64,000 nt of DNA from Didymella arachidicola (lineage: Eukaryota > Ascomycota > Dothideomycetes > Pleosporales > Didymellaceae). Position 1 is the stretch's first letter. The number at the start of each line of letters is the position of its first letter. The notes under the pieces were generated by a model. It worked only from the letters and a program-made list of their open reading frames with translations, did not search any database and was not told the origin of the DNA. The stretch is taken from contig CM049988.1 in the NCBI GenBank assembly GCA_016630955.3, positions 2,108,001-2,172,000 of the forward strand, given 5' to 3'. A program made the position numbers and the translations under genes. Positions 33,766 through 43,461 of the stretch are shown one piece after another.

Positions 33766-35572
33766 CTACACACCTAGTGATGACGTAAAGGTAAGAAAAG
33801 CTTTGCGATCCTTGAAGCCCATCTGCTCGAATTTATGTCCAGTCCAACCTCTACCGAGATCCCAATAATGCCCAGAGGATGCCCTGCCACCCTGGGCGAT
33901 CAGGAACCTAATCATCGCTAGGAATCGAGCAGTTGCAGGGTACCACATACGTCTACCATCCAGATGCTCAGCCAAGTGTCCCAACGACTCATCAAGATAC
34001 TGAGAACATCTAGAACAGACGTCACCGTACTTAAACAAGCGTTCAAGCAGGTCAGCGTATCCCACAGCTACTGCCCAAGCAACCATGTAATCGAGATCTG
34101 CCCTGGCACCATGCTCAAGTAGAACGCGTACAACAGTAGCATGGCCTGATGATGCTGCAACATATATCGGCTTGTTGCTTTTTTGGTAACCATTCGCGAA
34201 TGACCTCTGGACGGCCTCGAAATCCACGCCGTGTTTCAGGAAGACACTGACGACATCGGCTTCCCCAAGCCCGAAGGCACGTTGGAAGAGTGTCTCATAG
34301 TTGTATCTTCCTGTATCTCGGATATTCGGATCCATTCTGGCTTTGAGACATGCGTCTGTGAGGCCGATGTGATCTGTGTCAACCGCAAGCTTCAGCAAAT
34401 CTTGCATTGGTGGGTCAGTTGAAGACTGCCCAACAACAACGTCGCGTTTCATGAGACGGTGTATCGAGTCCGGTTGTCTATATTGCCAGGCTATCCACAA
34501 AGGATCGATTCTATGATCATTTTCTTTCAGTCTTGCTTCTCGTTGGATGAAAAGCTCGATGACATCGCAACTCCCTATCCTAATTGCCTTAGTCAAGGGT
34601 TACAGATGTCAGGATCCTGTCGAACAGCAAACAGATCTGCCCCCATTTCTAGAAGCCAGCGCGCTGTCCCACTATGTCCATGGCTTGCAGCATCGAATAG
34701 TGCAGACGTGAGTTCTGCTCTTGAAATCCCAGGACACTCTGGTGCAGAGGTTGTAGGCGGTCTGGAGAAAGACCGATGTATATCTTGAGCAATTTCAGTG
34801 TAACCACGACGGAATGCCTCCCCAAATAACCCCAACAGATTGGCTTTTGGTGGATATGTTTCATAATGGGTATGAAGAGCTTTTGATCATGATGACCCAT
34901 CATGTCCTCTGCCAGAAGCGTTAGAGAGTCGTCACCTAGATCATGCTGGCAGTGCACATCTAGGGTAGCTGTTAGATTCTTAGAAACGGCGTAGCAACAC
35001 AAAAACACCTTGGGGAATTGAACTAATGTCTCCATGTGTGACCGTGAAGGATGGGTGGCAAATCCGCGATGCTCATTTCCTGGGGACGGTATCCTAACGA
35101 AACATTCTAGGATCAGTCGTAGCGCAGCGTGTAAGGCAGGGTCTTCAGGAATACTTCGTAATTTGTAGGGCAGTTTTGTTGTCTTGTCGTAAATATAGCT
35201 CTCGAAATCATGTAGGTCATCCATGTTGACCGTTGTCTCCGAAGGAAGCGGTGCCAGGTCGACGAGTTCCAGGGAAAACTCTTTATGCAATTCTGAGCTC
35301 GCTGAATGTAACATAGATGGATCACCCGACTGGTCTGATGCGGTCCTGTTGCTGTTCGCTTGCATACCCTTCTCGATTCTCTCTATTTGCGTTCTTTCCA
35401 AACAGGTAGAGGTGCTTTCAGTGCTTTCTAATTTGTGTTCAAGAGAGTCCGGGGTAGCGTGGTTGTTTGGCTGAAACCTCTGTGCACTGCTCGCCAGAGC
35501 GAACAACATGCCAGTCGCACCCAGGATGATGCCAAGAATGAAGCTACTCCATGGCAAGGCGGACTCGGGCAT
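33766..35572 (-). CDS. Membrane-anchored ankyrin-repeat protein with an apparent frameshift
   Basis: Read on the minus strand from the ATG at 35572, exon 1 (35572-34936) encodes a hydrophobic anchor (FILGIILGATGMLFALASSA) and a hydrophilic stretch. A 56-bp intron (34935-34880, branch-like CTCTAAC) leads into ankyrin-like repeats (LTSALFDAASHGHSGTARWL; then YVAASSGHATVVRVLLEHGA). Near 34596-34604 the frame ends at ...DPDICNP and the repeat continues in another frame as LTKAIRIGSCDVIELFIQ. No proper intron bridges this in phase (the best candidate is 38 bp), so a one-base deletion at a GGG run, or a sequencing error, is likely. If real it would truncate the protein before most repeats. Partner and function are unknown. 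Confidence 0.75.
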
Positions 35573-36775
35573 CGCTGCCAAATATACATTTACCTTACTC
35601 ACCCCGTCAGAAAACTTGAGATGTTAGTTTTAACATCAAAGTGATGGTCATATACTGACACGTAACTGCTGTTGCGTTGTGTTTAGAAGCATGTCTCCGC
35701 AGCCGAGAAAAAGTCTATACGCAGACTCTTTACTCGTTCGTAAACAACAATCGAAAGGTCGCTAAGCCTTGACATAGCCAAAGACTGAAATTGGGTTGTA
35801 TGGGAACAACTTTGTGGTTCTTCTGTAGCTCTTGCGTAGACTCGTCATCTCTATGAATACTAGAGCTACGCGCTGCCAGGCGTAGTCTGCATGCGGCGCA
35901 GTCGACACGAAACGCACTCGAAAACGCAATGATATACGATCAGCCCACACGCTCAGTGTCAATGGCCCAAAGCAAATCCTCTAGTTATGCTTAGAATTGC
36001 AGCTCCAAGCATGCATCAATAACTGTCTTCGTGGTCTGCGCTTCCAGGTCGCGCGATGCGGGCGTTTACACATGCATCTGCTGCAAGCACATGTCGGCCT
36101 CGTCACGTCAGGACCATTCCGCCGCTGAAGGCGTCATTCTCTCCGGTCTGCGCTTATCCGAAGAGCAGTTCGAAGGCCGTTATCGTTGCTGAGCTTTCCT
36201 CGCGTGTCTTTCAGACGCCCAGAGCGCCCAATTGGGTGACATGACGTCATTTAACAAGTCCAAAATCTTTTTGGGAAGGTAACTTCTCTGGAAGTTTCAC
36301 TGTGGTCTGTCTGGCCTGATTCTGCTGTTTTTCTCTTAAGCACTTGCAAAGTCGCCTCTACTCTTCGAAGCCCAGGATCCCGAAGTGTGTTGTTGCGTGA
36401 TCGAGAATATCGCGACAATCCAGATATTATCAGCTAGAGCTCTGCGACCCCTCCTTGCAATTTCGTCGCTGCTTCTACATTCATTTCTGAAGATTTTAGG
36501 CGACTGAGAAGTCACGGGTCGGACAGGCAAGAAGTCAATGTTCGAGGCGCGCATCGCAAAATTTCCATATGTTTATGAACCATGGATCGCGGACCTTCCC
36601 TTCCAAAATGTCACCGCATCAGTGAGCAATGTCTTCACTCGCCTTCACTTATAAAGGTGGCGCAATCCAATATAATTATCATAACCTGGTGACTTGACCC
36701 TCACGCAACTCCACCACCGACACTTACGTGCACGCTCAATAAGTGCTTCCTTCGACTCAATTCTTGGACTTCGGC
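35573..36775. other. Intergenic region between divergent genes
   Basis: No gene is seen. The right end holds the J-domain gene promoter, with a TATA-like TATAAAG at 36650-36656, about 120 bp before the start codon. Confidence 0.5.
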
Positions 36776-37825
36776 ATGCTCACTCACTATCAGACGCTTG
36801 ATGTGACCAGCTCTGCAGATCTTCTAGCAATAAAAAAGGCGTATCACAGTATTTCACTGCTATGCCACCCTGACAAGACGGTGCATCTACCGGATGCAGA
36901 GCGCGGTCGACGTGAACGACTGTTCAAACTCGCCAACGTTGCTTTCGAGGTACTCTCCGATCCCCAGAAGCGCGAAGCCTACGACCGAACTATTCGTCTT
37001 GGGCAAGATCGACCTTCTACACACGCTCGCAATACAACACGTCACCCGCATGGTCCAGCGCCAAGTCAGCGACCCCCACAAACGACTGCAGCACGACCCG
37101 AAGAATTTCAGAGCTCACAGAGCATTCAGCGGGCTCCCAGTAGTACGCATCGATTTACCGCTAGCACACTCGGCACCGCGCCTGACTTCCACTGGTACCA
37201 CTGCCAGTTGAACGAGTACAGCAAGGCGACAACACTCACGTACAACAATTGGCTAGGATGGAATTTCGCAATCAACGTGACAGACCATTTCAAGGTGATA
37301 GCGAGGCCCATCATACCGCAGAGCCTTGTTCCAGAGTCTATCGTCATTCGTCTGCCCTTGCTGCGGAAAGGACACGATGTGCCTCGCACATCTAACAACG
37401 TCTGCGTCGATTTACGAAGCGTACCGGAGAACAAGCATACTATACTGTGTTCGACGCTCGTAGAGTCGCGAGCCGCAGGTCTGGAGCTGATCGTCAAATT
37501 CACCCTTGCATCTCCGAGGGCACAGGCAATTGCGAAGGAACCTCGCGTGTGGAAGTGGGCTTACAACATCGACCATAATCTTCCGACGGCTATTAAGAAA
37601 GCCAGGGCCACAAACATGCTGCTCTTTCCGTACATGCCGTTCATGGCTATCACACCGAGTGGAGGGATGCCTGCGCCGCCCTACCCGGAAGAGTCGCCTA
37701 TGCATGCCTTGATGACGCAATTCCCGGGTGTGAAGATCGAAGAGTCAGCTTCGGAGGTGTATTGTGTGGAGGAAAAGCAGTTTGGCAAGACGATGTGGCG
37801 CCTCACCGCAGTGGGGACTATGTAG
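36776..37825 (+). CDS. J-domain (DnaJ/Hsp40-type) protein
   Basis: Single exon, 349 residues from the ATG at 36776. The J domain covers residues ~4-72 with HYQTLDVTSSADLLAIKKAY, the HPD tripeptide in LLCHPDKTV, and ANVAFEVLSDPQKREAYDR. Next come a Pro/Thr/Ser-rich linker and a C-terminal region of ~220 residues with no zinc finger or class II substrate-binding motif visible, making it a class III Hsp40. Such proteins recruit Hsp70 to a specific client; the client is unknown. No signal peptide or membrane segment is seen, so cytosol or nucleus is likely. Confidence 0.9.
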   Translation: MLTHYQTLDVTSSADLLAIKKAYHSISLLCHPDKTVHLPDAERGRRERLFKLANVAFEVLSDPQKREAYDRTIRLGQDRPSTHARNTTRHPHGPAPSQRPPQTTAARPEEFQSSQSIQRAPSSTHRFTASTLGTAPDFHWYHCQLNEYSKATTLTYNNWLGWNFAINVTDHFKVIARPIIPQSLVPESIVIRLPLLRKGHDVPRTSNNVCVDLRSVPENKHTILCSTLVESRAAGLELIVKFTLASPRAQAIAKEPRVWKWAYNIDHNLPTAIKKARATNMLLFPYMPFMAITPSGGMPAPPYPEESPMHALMTQFPGVKIEESASEVYCVEEKQFGKTMWRLTAVGTM

Positions 37826-38587
37826 CAGTCTGCTCAGCTCAACTTGATAACCTTGGTCCCTCTCGGAGACACAAGTCTCATGTACATATATCATCTGCGG
37901 ATTTTCATAGCCACCTAATTTCAAAATATCTCCGTCGCTTTATCATCGCATTGATCATATGTTTTCCGAACTATCTCGAGCGCCAGCTGGTTTGCCTGCA
38001 CACGCAGGGTGGCCAGGTGAAGGTCATTTTGTCCGCCTCTCAAGAAGATCTGATTATCTTCAATGGGCAAAATTGTTGCCGCAAGCGATAGTAGAGTAGT
38101 TCTCAGCTGGGAAGTGTGATTTGACAGACCCATCAGATTTTGAGCTACTCAGAAAGGACACAGGGTGAGGGTCTGATCCCTAGTCTCCTGGGTCGAAGTG
38201 GTTAGGACCTGTTGGAAGGTACCGAAAATGCTATGGTTTAGGTCTGACGGGAGCCGTGTCCTTTCACAAAGCTCTTCTGCCCACAGTGTCGCTCGCCTTA
38301 CGGCAAATAAACTCTCACACATCCGCAAACACGGCGAAGCTACCGGTGCCGATGCTGCATCTGGTCTTGCTGAATTTTTGTTCATGCAGCTCAAGTGAAA
38401 GTGAGCCTACTAGCGCGACCTTGCAGTCATGGCCTATGTCCTATCGAAGCGTTTGCCCTAGCACACTAACGTTGACCTGCTCCTTAAACCCGCAACCTAA
38501 TCTTAAGCCAGCTTTTCTTCACCGTCGGTGCATGAATACACTGCTACTCCCCATCCATCTTCGCTGATACATGTAGTAATCAACATC
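37826..38587. other. Intergenic region, no gene seen
   Basis: This holds the 3' flank of the J-domain gene and the leader of the BTB gene. Open frames are short and unremarkable. Confidence 0.5.
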
Positions 38588-39425
38588 ATGGTCTGCACGG
38601 TACACGTTGTCGATCCAGACTTCGATACCGTTATCGTGCTGAAAAATGCGGCAACGAAGTTCGCAGGTATTACATACAGTAAGTGAGCGTACAACAAGTA
38701 GTTCGAGAAGAGCGAGGAGAAATTCAGTTGGCCAAAGACTGATCACCAAGGCTCATCTGCCGCTGCTACTGCAGAAGACAACGGCGAGGTTCACTACAGC
38801 GTCTCCTCACGCCATCTCCAGATCGCGTCGCCCTGGTTTAGGAATGCTCTGACAAAGGAGAAATGGAACGAGTCTACGCTGGTCAACGGGAAGTACAAGC
38901 TCATGGCCTGCGGCTGGGATGAAGAGGCCTTCCTGATCATCCTCAACATCATGCATCTCCGCAACATAAAGGTGCCGGAGACCATGTCTCTTGACATGCT
39001 CGCGAAAGTGGGTATCTTAATCGACTACTACGAATGTGGAGAAGCTCTTGAGATGTTCACCGCTATGTGGATCTCCGACTTGACTATGATCCCTCTACCT
39101 AACGCGATCTGTCGCGACGTGGTGCTCTGGATATGGGTCGCTTGGGTGTTTGAGCTGCACGAGCAGTTCGAAGCGGCGGCTGCAGTAGTCATTTGGAAGG
39201 GCGAGAAGGCCTTAGATATCCTAGACTTGCCGATCCCGGGCTCGGTTTTCAGTGAGTATTTGCACCCCAGTTTGAGGAGCTTGCTGACAATGCTTTAAAG
39301 ATGAGATCGACCTCCAGTTTTGCCTGGCTATCGGAGCAGTAATAAACGAGCTACGCACTCTCCTTGACAAGTTTCGCAGCGTCGATTACGTCTGCCCGCA
39401 GAGAAGCCAACATTCGTTTGTATAG
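38588..39425 (+). CDS. BTB/POZ-domain protein
   Basis: Three exons (38588-38678, 38775-39251, 39301-39425) joined over introns of 96 and 49 bp in phase 1 give 230 residues. The fungal BTB fold is recognisable: DPDFDTVIVLKN, then after the splice YSVSSRHLQIASPWFRNAL, EEAFLIILNIMHLRNIKVP and LAKVGILIDYYECGEAL, ending with a helical tail. Fungal proteins of this kind are numerous and mostly uncharacterised; BTB domains dimerise and often link to Cul3 ubiquitin ligases. The start codon is close to the domain; an additional upstream exon is possible. The last 75 bp overlap a convergent minus-strand open frame. Confidence 0.8.
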
Positions 39426-39827
39426 GGATCGATCCTGCTTGGCGCGTTGACGAAAGTACTGGATCGGTGGAAGATGCTTTCGCCGCGACCAGAGATGCCG
39501 TTCTAGAACATGAGCTTCAGCGGTCTCTGCGCCCAAGTCAAAAACATCAAGAAATTCGCCTTCTGTGTGCATCCCGGGGGATACTCGTATGAAGTGCATA
39601 GCTGCAGCTTGCACGCCACAATAACAGCAGCTGTAAACAAGATTTCTGACGAGTTGAAGGACTTGCGCATCAGCGATGTCCGACTCAGTTGTAGCATTAT
39701 GTGAGTACCCGACGGAAGCTATGATCATGTCGACTTTCTCAGTCCAAAATGCATTAACGCCAAGCTGGAAAGGAGTTTGAGGCAACTCTTGGAGCTGCAG
39801 AATACGGGCCAGGGAAGAAATATGCAT
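39351..39827 (-). CDS. Hypothetical protein, convergent with the BTB gene
   Basis: An ATG-started frame of 158 residues without low-complexity bias (motifs such as DIADAQVLQLVRNLVYSCC and RSLYKRMLASLRADVIDAAK). It resembles the helical C-terminal part of fungal BTB proteins (compare EMFTAMWISDL and the KALDIL tail of its neighbour) but no BTB core is present, so it may be the remains or an exon of a second BTB-like gene. It overlaps the end of the BTB gene by 75 bp, tail to tail. No function is assigned. Confidence 0.4.
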   Translation of the reverse strand: MHISSLARILQLQELPQTPFQLGVNAFWTEKVDMIIASVGYSHNATTESDIADAQVLQLVRNLVYSCCYCGVQAAAMHFIRVSPGMHTEGEFLDVFDLGAETAEAHVLERHLWSRRKHLPPIQYFRQRAKQDRSLYKRMLASLRADVIDAAKLVKESA

Positions 39828-40113
39828 GTCTTATGAAGAACGGAGGACACGGATGAAGAGCAGAAAGTTCTGCGGTAGATACAACAGGGGTGCATGAATA
39901 GACAAGAAAACAAGGGCCGGTGTCAATCGCAGAACAACTACTAAGGGCCGTTTAATGTAGGTACTAGCCATTCAGAATCCTTAAGAAACGTCTGTGGACC
40001 ACCCCATATTCTCATTGATTCATGCACCCCTCTTGTGGAATTGAGGCACGAGTGCTCGACAATTCGCGGGTTCTGAGCTAGGCTTAATGCATGCTAGCGT
40101 CAAATTCTGACGT

Positions 40114-40133
40114 CGAAGCTTCGAGCGCGTTCC
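40114..40133. promoter_or_regulatory. Heat shock element (HSF-binding site candidate)
   Basis: In exact 5-bp phase there are units CGAAG (40114-40118), CTTCG (40119-40123), one mismatched unit, and GTTCC (40129-40133), i.e. nGAAn-nTTCn-gap-nTTCn. This is the gapped HSE pattern of HSF1 targets. It lies 135 bp upstream of the TATA box and about 300 bp before the start codon of an Hsp20 gene. Confidence 0.65.
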
Positions 40134-40267
40134 CCAACCGTCTCGCAGCATCACCAAGCAACGTGAACCGCCTCTAGCTTTCCAGCACCATCTGCCTTCT
40201 TACGAGAGCCACGTTTATAAGCAAAGATTCGCAATCACACTGCTGCCTGCAGTACCGCCAGTATAGA

Positions 40268-40274
40268 TATAAAA
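40268..40274 (+). promoter_or_regulatory. TATA box of the small heat-shock protein gene
   Basis: TATAAAA lies 157 bp before the start codon and downstream of the heat shock element. Strongly inducible fungal heat-shock genes usually have such a box. Confidence 0.6.
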
Positions 40275-40430
40275 TCCCTGTCTGCGGCTCTTCCAGGGCT
40301 CATCATCAGAGTCAAAGATCTCCAACACTACACCTGAAATAGATCCCCAGCTTCCTCTGAGCCTCTTCGAGCTATCACCATACTATTTACGCACAACCAA
40401 GGACAACCAGCCCTGTCTGACTCACCAACA

Positions 40431-41597
40431 ATGGCCTACATCCTCACCTCGCCTTTCGCACAGGCCTACCAGGCTCCAGAGTGCAACCCATTCGGCTTCT
40501 GTGCTCCGTCATCGCGACCTATCTATGGCTGCCGTCCCGCTCAGCGTCGTCAGCCTCAGCCTCGATCCTCGCCCTTTGCCAGCTTCTTCAGCCAGATCGA
40601 GGACCTCGTCAGTGAGATTGACCGCGAGTCACAGCGCCAGGCACAGATAGAGGCTCAGCTAGAGGCTCAGCGTGAAGCGCAACGCGTCGCGCAGATCCAC
40701 GCTCAGAGGGAAGCTTACAAGGCACACGTTGAGGCTCAGCGTGCAGCCTATCACCAGCGTCAAGCTGAAATTGAGGCACACATCGCCGCTCAACGCGAGG
40801 CGCATCGCCAGCGTCAGCTTCGCCAGCGTCAGCTTCGCAAGCGTGCCCTAAGGGCCCAGTTCGCAGTTAGCCAGAGCGATCAGGGATGGCAGATCGACGC
40901 CGAGATTCCTGGTTTCCAGCAAGACAACATCAGCATCGAGGTCATGGATGAGAACACCCTGAAGATCGCCGGCAACACCGAGGTCGGCGCAAAGCCTCAA
41001 GTCGATGCCCAGCTTGAGACCGAGGTTTCACACGCAATCGAGCAGTCTACTGAGGAGCCTGCCGAGGAGCACACACAGCATGCTACCGAAGAGTCAGCCG
41101 ACGAGAAGATTGAGGGCATTACCCTCGAGCCCTCTGCTGAGATCGCTACCGGGACCACCGGGACCACCGAGACCACCGAGACCGAGACCTTCCGCCCTGG
41201 TACGCCAGACAGTGAAACTTCCTCGCAGAAGTCCTACCAGCCTACCGTCGAAGATGACTTTGAAGACCTTGGTCCCGAGGCCTCCATACTATTCTCTACA
41301 CCCTCGGTACCTGTTACACCCTCTGAGCCCAAGGGCAAGGAGAAGGTTGTTGAGCCTGCTGAGACGGCCGAGGACCCTGAGGTTTCAGTTCCCACAGAGT
41401 CTGCAGTCGTACAGCAGCCCCAGCATGAGCAACAGCAGGAAGCCGAAGAGCGTCCCCACGGCTCTTTTGAGCGTACATATAGGTTCCCCGAGCGCATTAG
41501 TGCGGATGGCGTTCGTGCCAACTTCAAGGATGGCAAACTAAGCATCATTGTGCCAAGGGCACAGGCCCAGCAGGTCAGGAGGATTGCTATCTTGTAA
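40431..41597 (+). CDS. Small heat-shock protein (Hsp20/Hsp30-like) with coiled-coil N-terminus and split alpha-crystallin domain
   Basis: Single exon, 388 residues, far longer than the usual 150-230. Residues ~1-60 include the family start (FASFFSQIEDLVSEI). Residues ~65-140 are a Gln/Ala/Arg/Glu repeat (EAQREAQRVAQIHAQREAYK) predicted to be a long helix or coiled coil. The alpha-crystallin domain begins at ~141 (FAVSQSDQGWQIDAEIPGFQ, NTLKIAGNTE), is interrupted by ~155 acidic, Thr/Glu-rich residues, and resumes at ~343 (GSFERTYRFPERISADGVRA, DGKLSIIVPRA). It should hold unfolding proteins under stress; the promoter has a heat shock element. The inserted acidic loop sits between the strands before and after the L5/6 loop. 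Confidence 0.93.
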   Translation: MAYILTSPFAQAYQAPECNPFGFCAPSSRPIYGCRPAQRRQPQPRSSPFASFFSQIEDLVSEIDRESQRQAQIEAQLEAQREAQRVAQIHAQREAYKAHVEAQRAAYHQRQAEIEAHIAAQREAHRQRQLRQRQLRKRALRAQFAVSQSDQGWQIDAEIPGFQQDNISIEVMDENTLKIAGNTEVGAKPQVDAQLETEVSHAIEQSTEEPAEEHTQHATEESADEKIEGITLEPSAEIATGTTGTTETTETETFRPGTPDSETSSQKSYQPTVEDDFEDLGPEASILFSTPSVPVTPSEPKGKEKVVEPAETAEDPEVSVPTESAVVQQPQHEQQQEAEERPHGSFERTYRFPERISADGVRANFKDGKLSIIVPRAQAQQVRRIAIL

Positions 41598-41926
41598 GAT
41601 GGCTTACACTTGATTCTGGATGGATAATAATGGGACCCTAAGGAAGTATATCCATGGACAGGCGCTATGTAGCATGATGATACGATACTTTGACATCGGT
41701 AATGAATATCTGATTTGAACTCAACCCAAATCTACCACATGAGTGAATATTCTTGAAATTGATTCGCTAGAGGTTGCCTAAATCCAATCCCAGCTCAAAT
41801 ACTCGAGGCGCAAAGAGCGTTCCGTAGGCAACCACCCAAATGCTGCCTCTCCCAGAACCCCTGCCTTCTGCAGACGATGTGGCAAACCTTCCTCAATCTA
41901 TTACATCACCCCCATGTCCTTACTTC
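41598..41926. other. 3' flank of the heat-shock gene
   Basis: No gene is seen in these 329 bp. Confidence 0.5.
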
Positions 41927-42280
41927 TCAGGCCACCTCATATACGTCAGGCTGGTTACCGAAGGTTTTTTGTCCTGCCATGACGCAGCTGCGGCAGGTCC
42001 CGCCACTCACCTTGACCATCTTCGAAGTTCCAGAAGCTGTGGTAGCAAATTGAGGAAGTCTCAGAGCAAATACAGATGCTGTGCACAGTTTGCTCGAGGA
42101 TGGCAGCTTCGCCGACTGATTTGCCGTGGAGATTGGCTGAGGGTTGATAGTCCCGGAAAGAGATGTAACGGGCATTGTCTCCCACACTGTTGGTCTGGGA
42201 ATACCTGTGGTCGGCAACAGTCTCAGCGCAGAAACTTGGGCTGATAGACAGAAAACAAACAGTAAGGGTAAAAAGTGCAT
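41927..42280 (-). CDS. Candidate small secreted protein (uncertain)
   Basis: An ATG-started frame of 117 residues opens with a credible signal peptide (MHFLPLLFVFCLSAQVSA) and continues as a Ser/Thr/Pro-rich chain with three cysteines. A strong splice donor (AAGGTGAGT on the minus strand, near 42013-42018) suggests the last part may be intronic and the true C-terminus different. No family is recognised. Small size and a secretion signal make it an effector-type candidate, but chance is not excluded. Confidence 0.35.
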   Translation of the reverse strand: MHFLPLLFVFCLSAQVSALRLLPTTGIPRPTVWETMPVTSLSGTINPQPISTANQSAKLPSSSKLCTASVFALRLPQFATTASGTSKMVKVSGGTCRSCVMAGQKTFGNQPDVYEVA

Positions 42281-43127
42281 AAGGACTATCTGCTTCGAGG
42301 ATTTTTTTTTTAAAAAAAAAAAAAGAAAAAAAAAAGGGTCATCCAGACACCAGTGTCTGCATTACAGGCTACCTCGGTATCATTACGGCCATTGCAAGGA
42401 AATTGGCTACTGTATTTGAGCCAAGCGCACATCTACACCTCTTGGTCTCCTCGCTTAGCTAACCTTCTTTTGTAAATAGAACACAGAAATACGCTCGAAT
42501 GCTATTATATCGATTGGTCCTTGTTCCACTACCAAAAAGAGATTGAGGGAAGTAGAGATGCTCCAGAGTCTAAGTGCGAGTCAATTCAACAAATATCTTT
42601 TTAATCAATTCTCTCAGGTACATCGATTTGACATTCTCTGACATTTGCTTCATTGATCCAAGCCTGAATGCCCCCAGGGCTCTTTCCTTGCAGAACTCAA
42701 CGCTCTCACCTACCCAAAGTGGCCTAGCTCCTGTGTCTATATTTGTTTATTTCCTACCTCATAAAGTTCCGTGTCGAGCACAAGCAAGCGAAGCAAGGTC
42801 TAGACGGCGCCATCGCTGATGAGATAGGGTGAGCTCACCCCCCGATCGGGATTGGTGCCACTGCATCCGAAAGCTTAATTGGGTAAGTTGTGCATGGCAC
42901 GCGAAGTCGGACTTACTGCAGAAAGGAGCGAGAGACACGTGTGTGGGCATTGATCGAGGACAAGCAAGATTTATGACTCAGGACCAGAGTCATTGAGAAA
43001 GTTCGATGGGTTTATGTGTTTTGGTTTATTCATCATGCTTCATCGTGTGATTTATTATGCTCCTACTTCCCAACAGCTCAAGAGGGAACCCCCAATTGAG
43101 CTTCTTTATTCACCTGGAACCGGACGT
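42281..43127. other. Intergenic region with a T/A homopolymer hairpin
   Basis: No gene is seen. T10 followed by A13, G, A10 at 42302-42335 can fold on itself and is a probable slippage site or an old retroposon tail. The rest has only short open frames. Confidence 0.5.
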
Positions 43128-43461
43128 CTACAGAGTCCAAGCAGCAATACCCATAACGACAGCAGCGAGACCGCTCAGCTCAGCAGTGTTGCCGACGGCA
43201 GCGTTCTTAGTGGCGGAGGCAGAGGCGGAAGCAGCAGACTTGGAGGCACTGGCAGAGGCGGAGGACGCAGAAGACTCAGCAGAGCGAGAAGCAGAAGCCG
43301 AGGCGGAAGATGCAAGTGACGAAGCTCTGCTGGCGATTGAGGAAGCGAGACTAGAAGAGTATAAGCTGTATGTTCAACGAGATGGGCGATGAGGAAGCTC
43401 ACGAGCTCTGGGCGGCGGCACCAGCGACGAGGACAGGGAGGACGATTGCGGAGAAATGCAT
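43128..43461 (-). CDS. Small Ser/Ala-rich GPI-anchored-type surface protein
   Basis: Two exons on the minus strand (43461-43403 and 43350-43128) with a 52-bp GTGAGC...TCTAG intron give 93 residues. Exon 1 is a signal peptide (MHFSAIVLPVLVAGAAAQ). The body is almost only Ser and Ala with few Lys, Arg, Glu (SASASASRSAESSASSASA). The end is a hydrophobic tail (GLAAVVMGIAAWTL) preceded by small residues, the layout of a GPI-attachment signal. The long plus-strand Glu/Ala open frame here is its antisense shadow. It is likely a heavily O-glycosylated wall or membrane mannoprotein; no enzymatic role is visible. It shares its layout and tail (GVAAW, GIAAW) with the cupredoxin gene 1.3 kb upstream. 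Confidence 0.82.

Larger units (their letters stand above)
39828..40430. other. Promoter region of the small heat-shock protein gene
   Basis: No gene is seen. It contains the heat-shock element and TATA box listed separately and a long A/C-rich leader just before the start codon (CACCAACAATGG). Confidence 0.6.

Noticed and set aside
34593..34640. A 38-bp or 68-bp intron to explain the ankyrin frame change
   Set aside because: The 38-bp option is below normal intron size; the 68-bp option deletes well-conserved repeat residues. A one-base shift keeps the repeat intact.
41234..41548. Minus-strand open frame inside the heat-shock gene
   Set aside because: It is a shadow of the acidic Glu/Thr/Pro repeat codons of the real gene.
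42302..42335. T/A homopolymer hairpin as a terminator
   Set aside because: Eukaryotic Pol II genes do not end at such hairpins; it is more likely slippage or an old poly(A) tail.
43057..43392. Plus-strand Glu/Ala-rich open frame
   Set aside because: It is the antisense of the Ser/Ala-rich exon of the spliced minus-strand GPI-type gene; simple codon repeats keep the opposite strand open.
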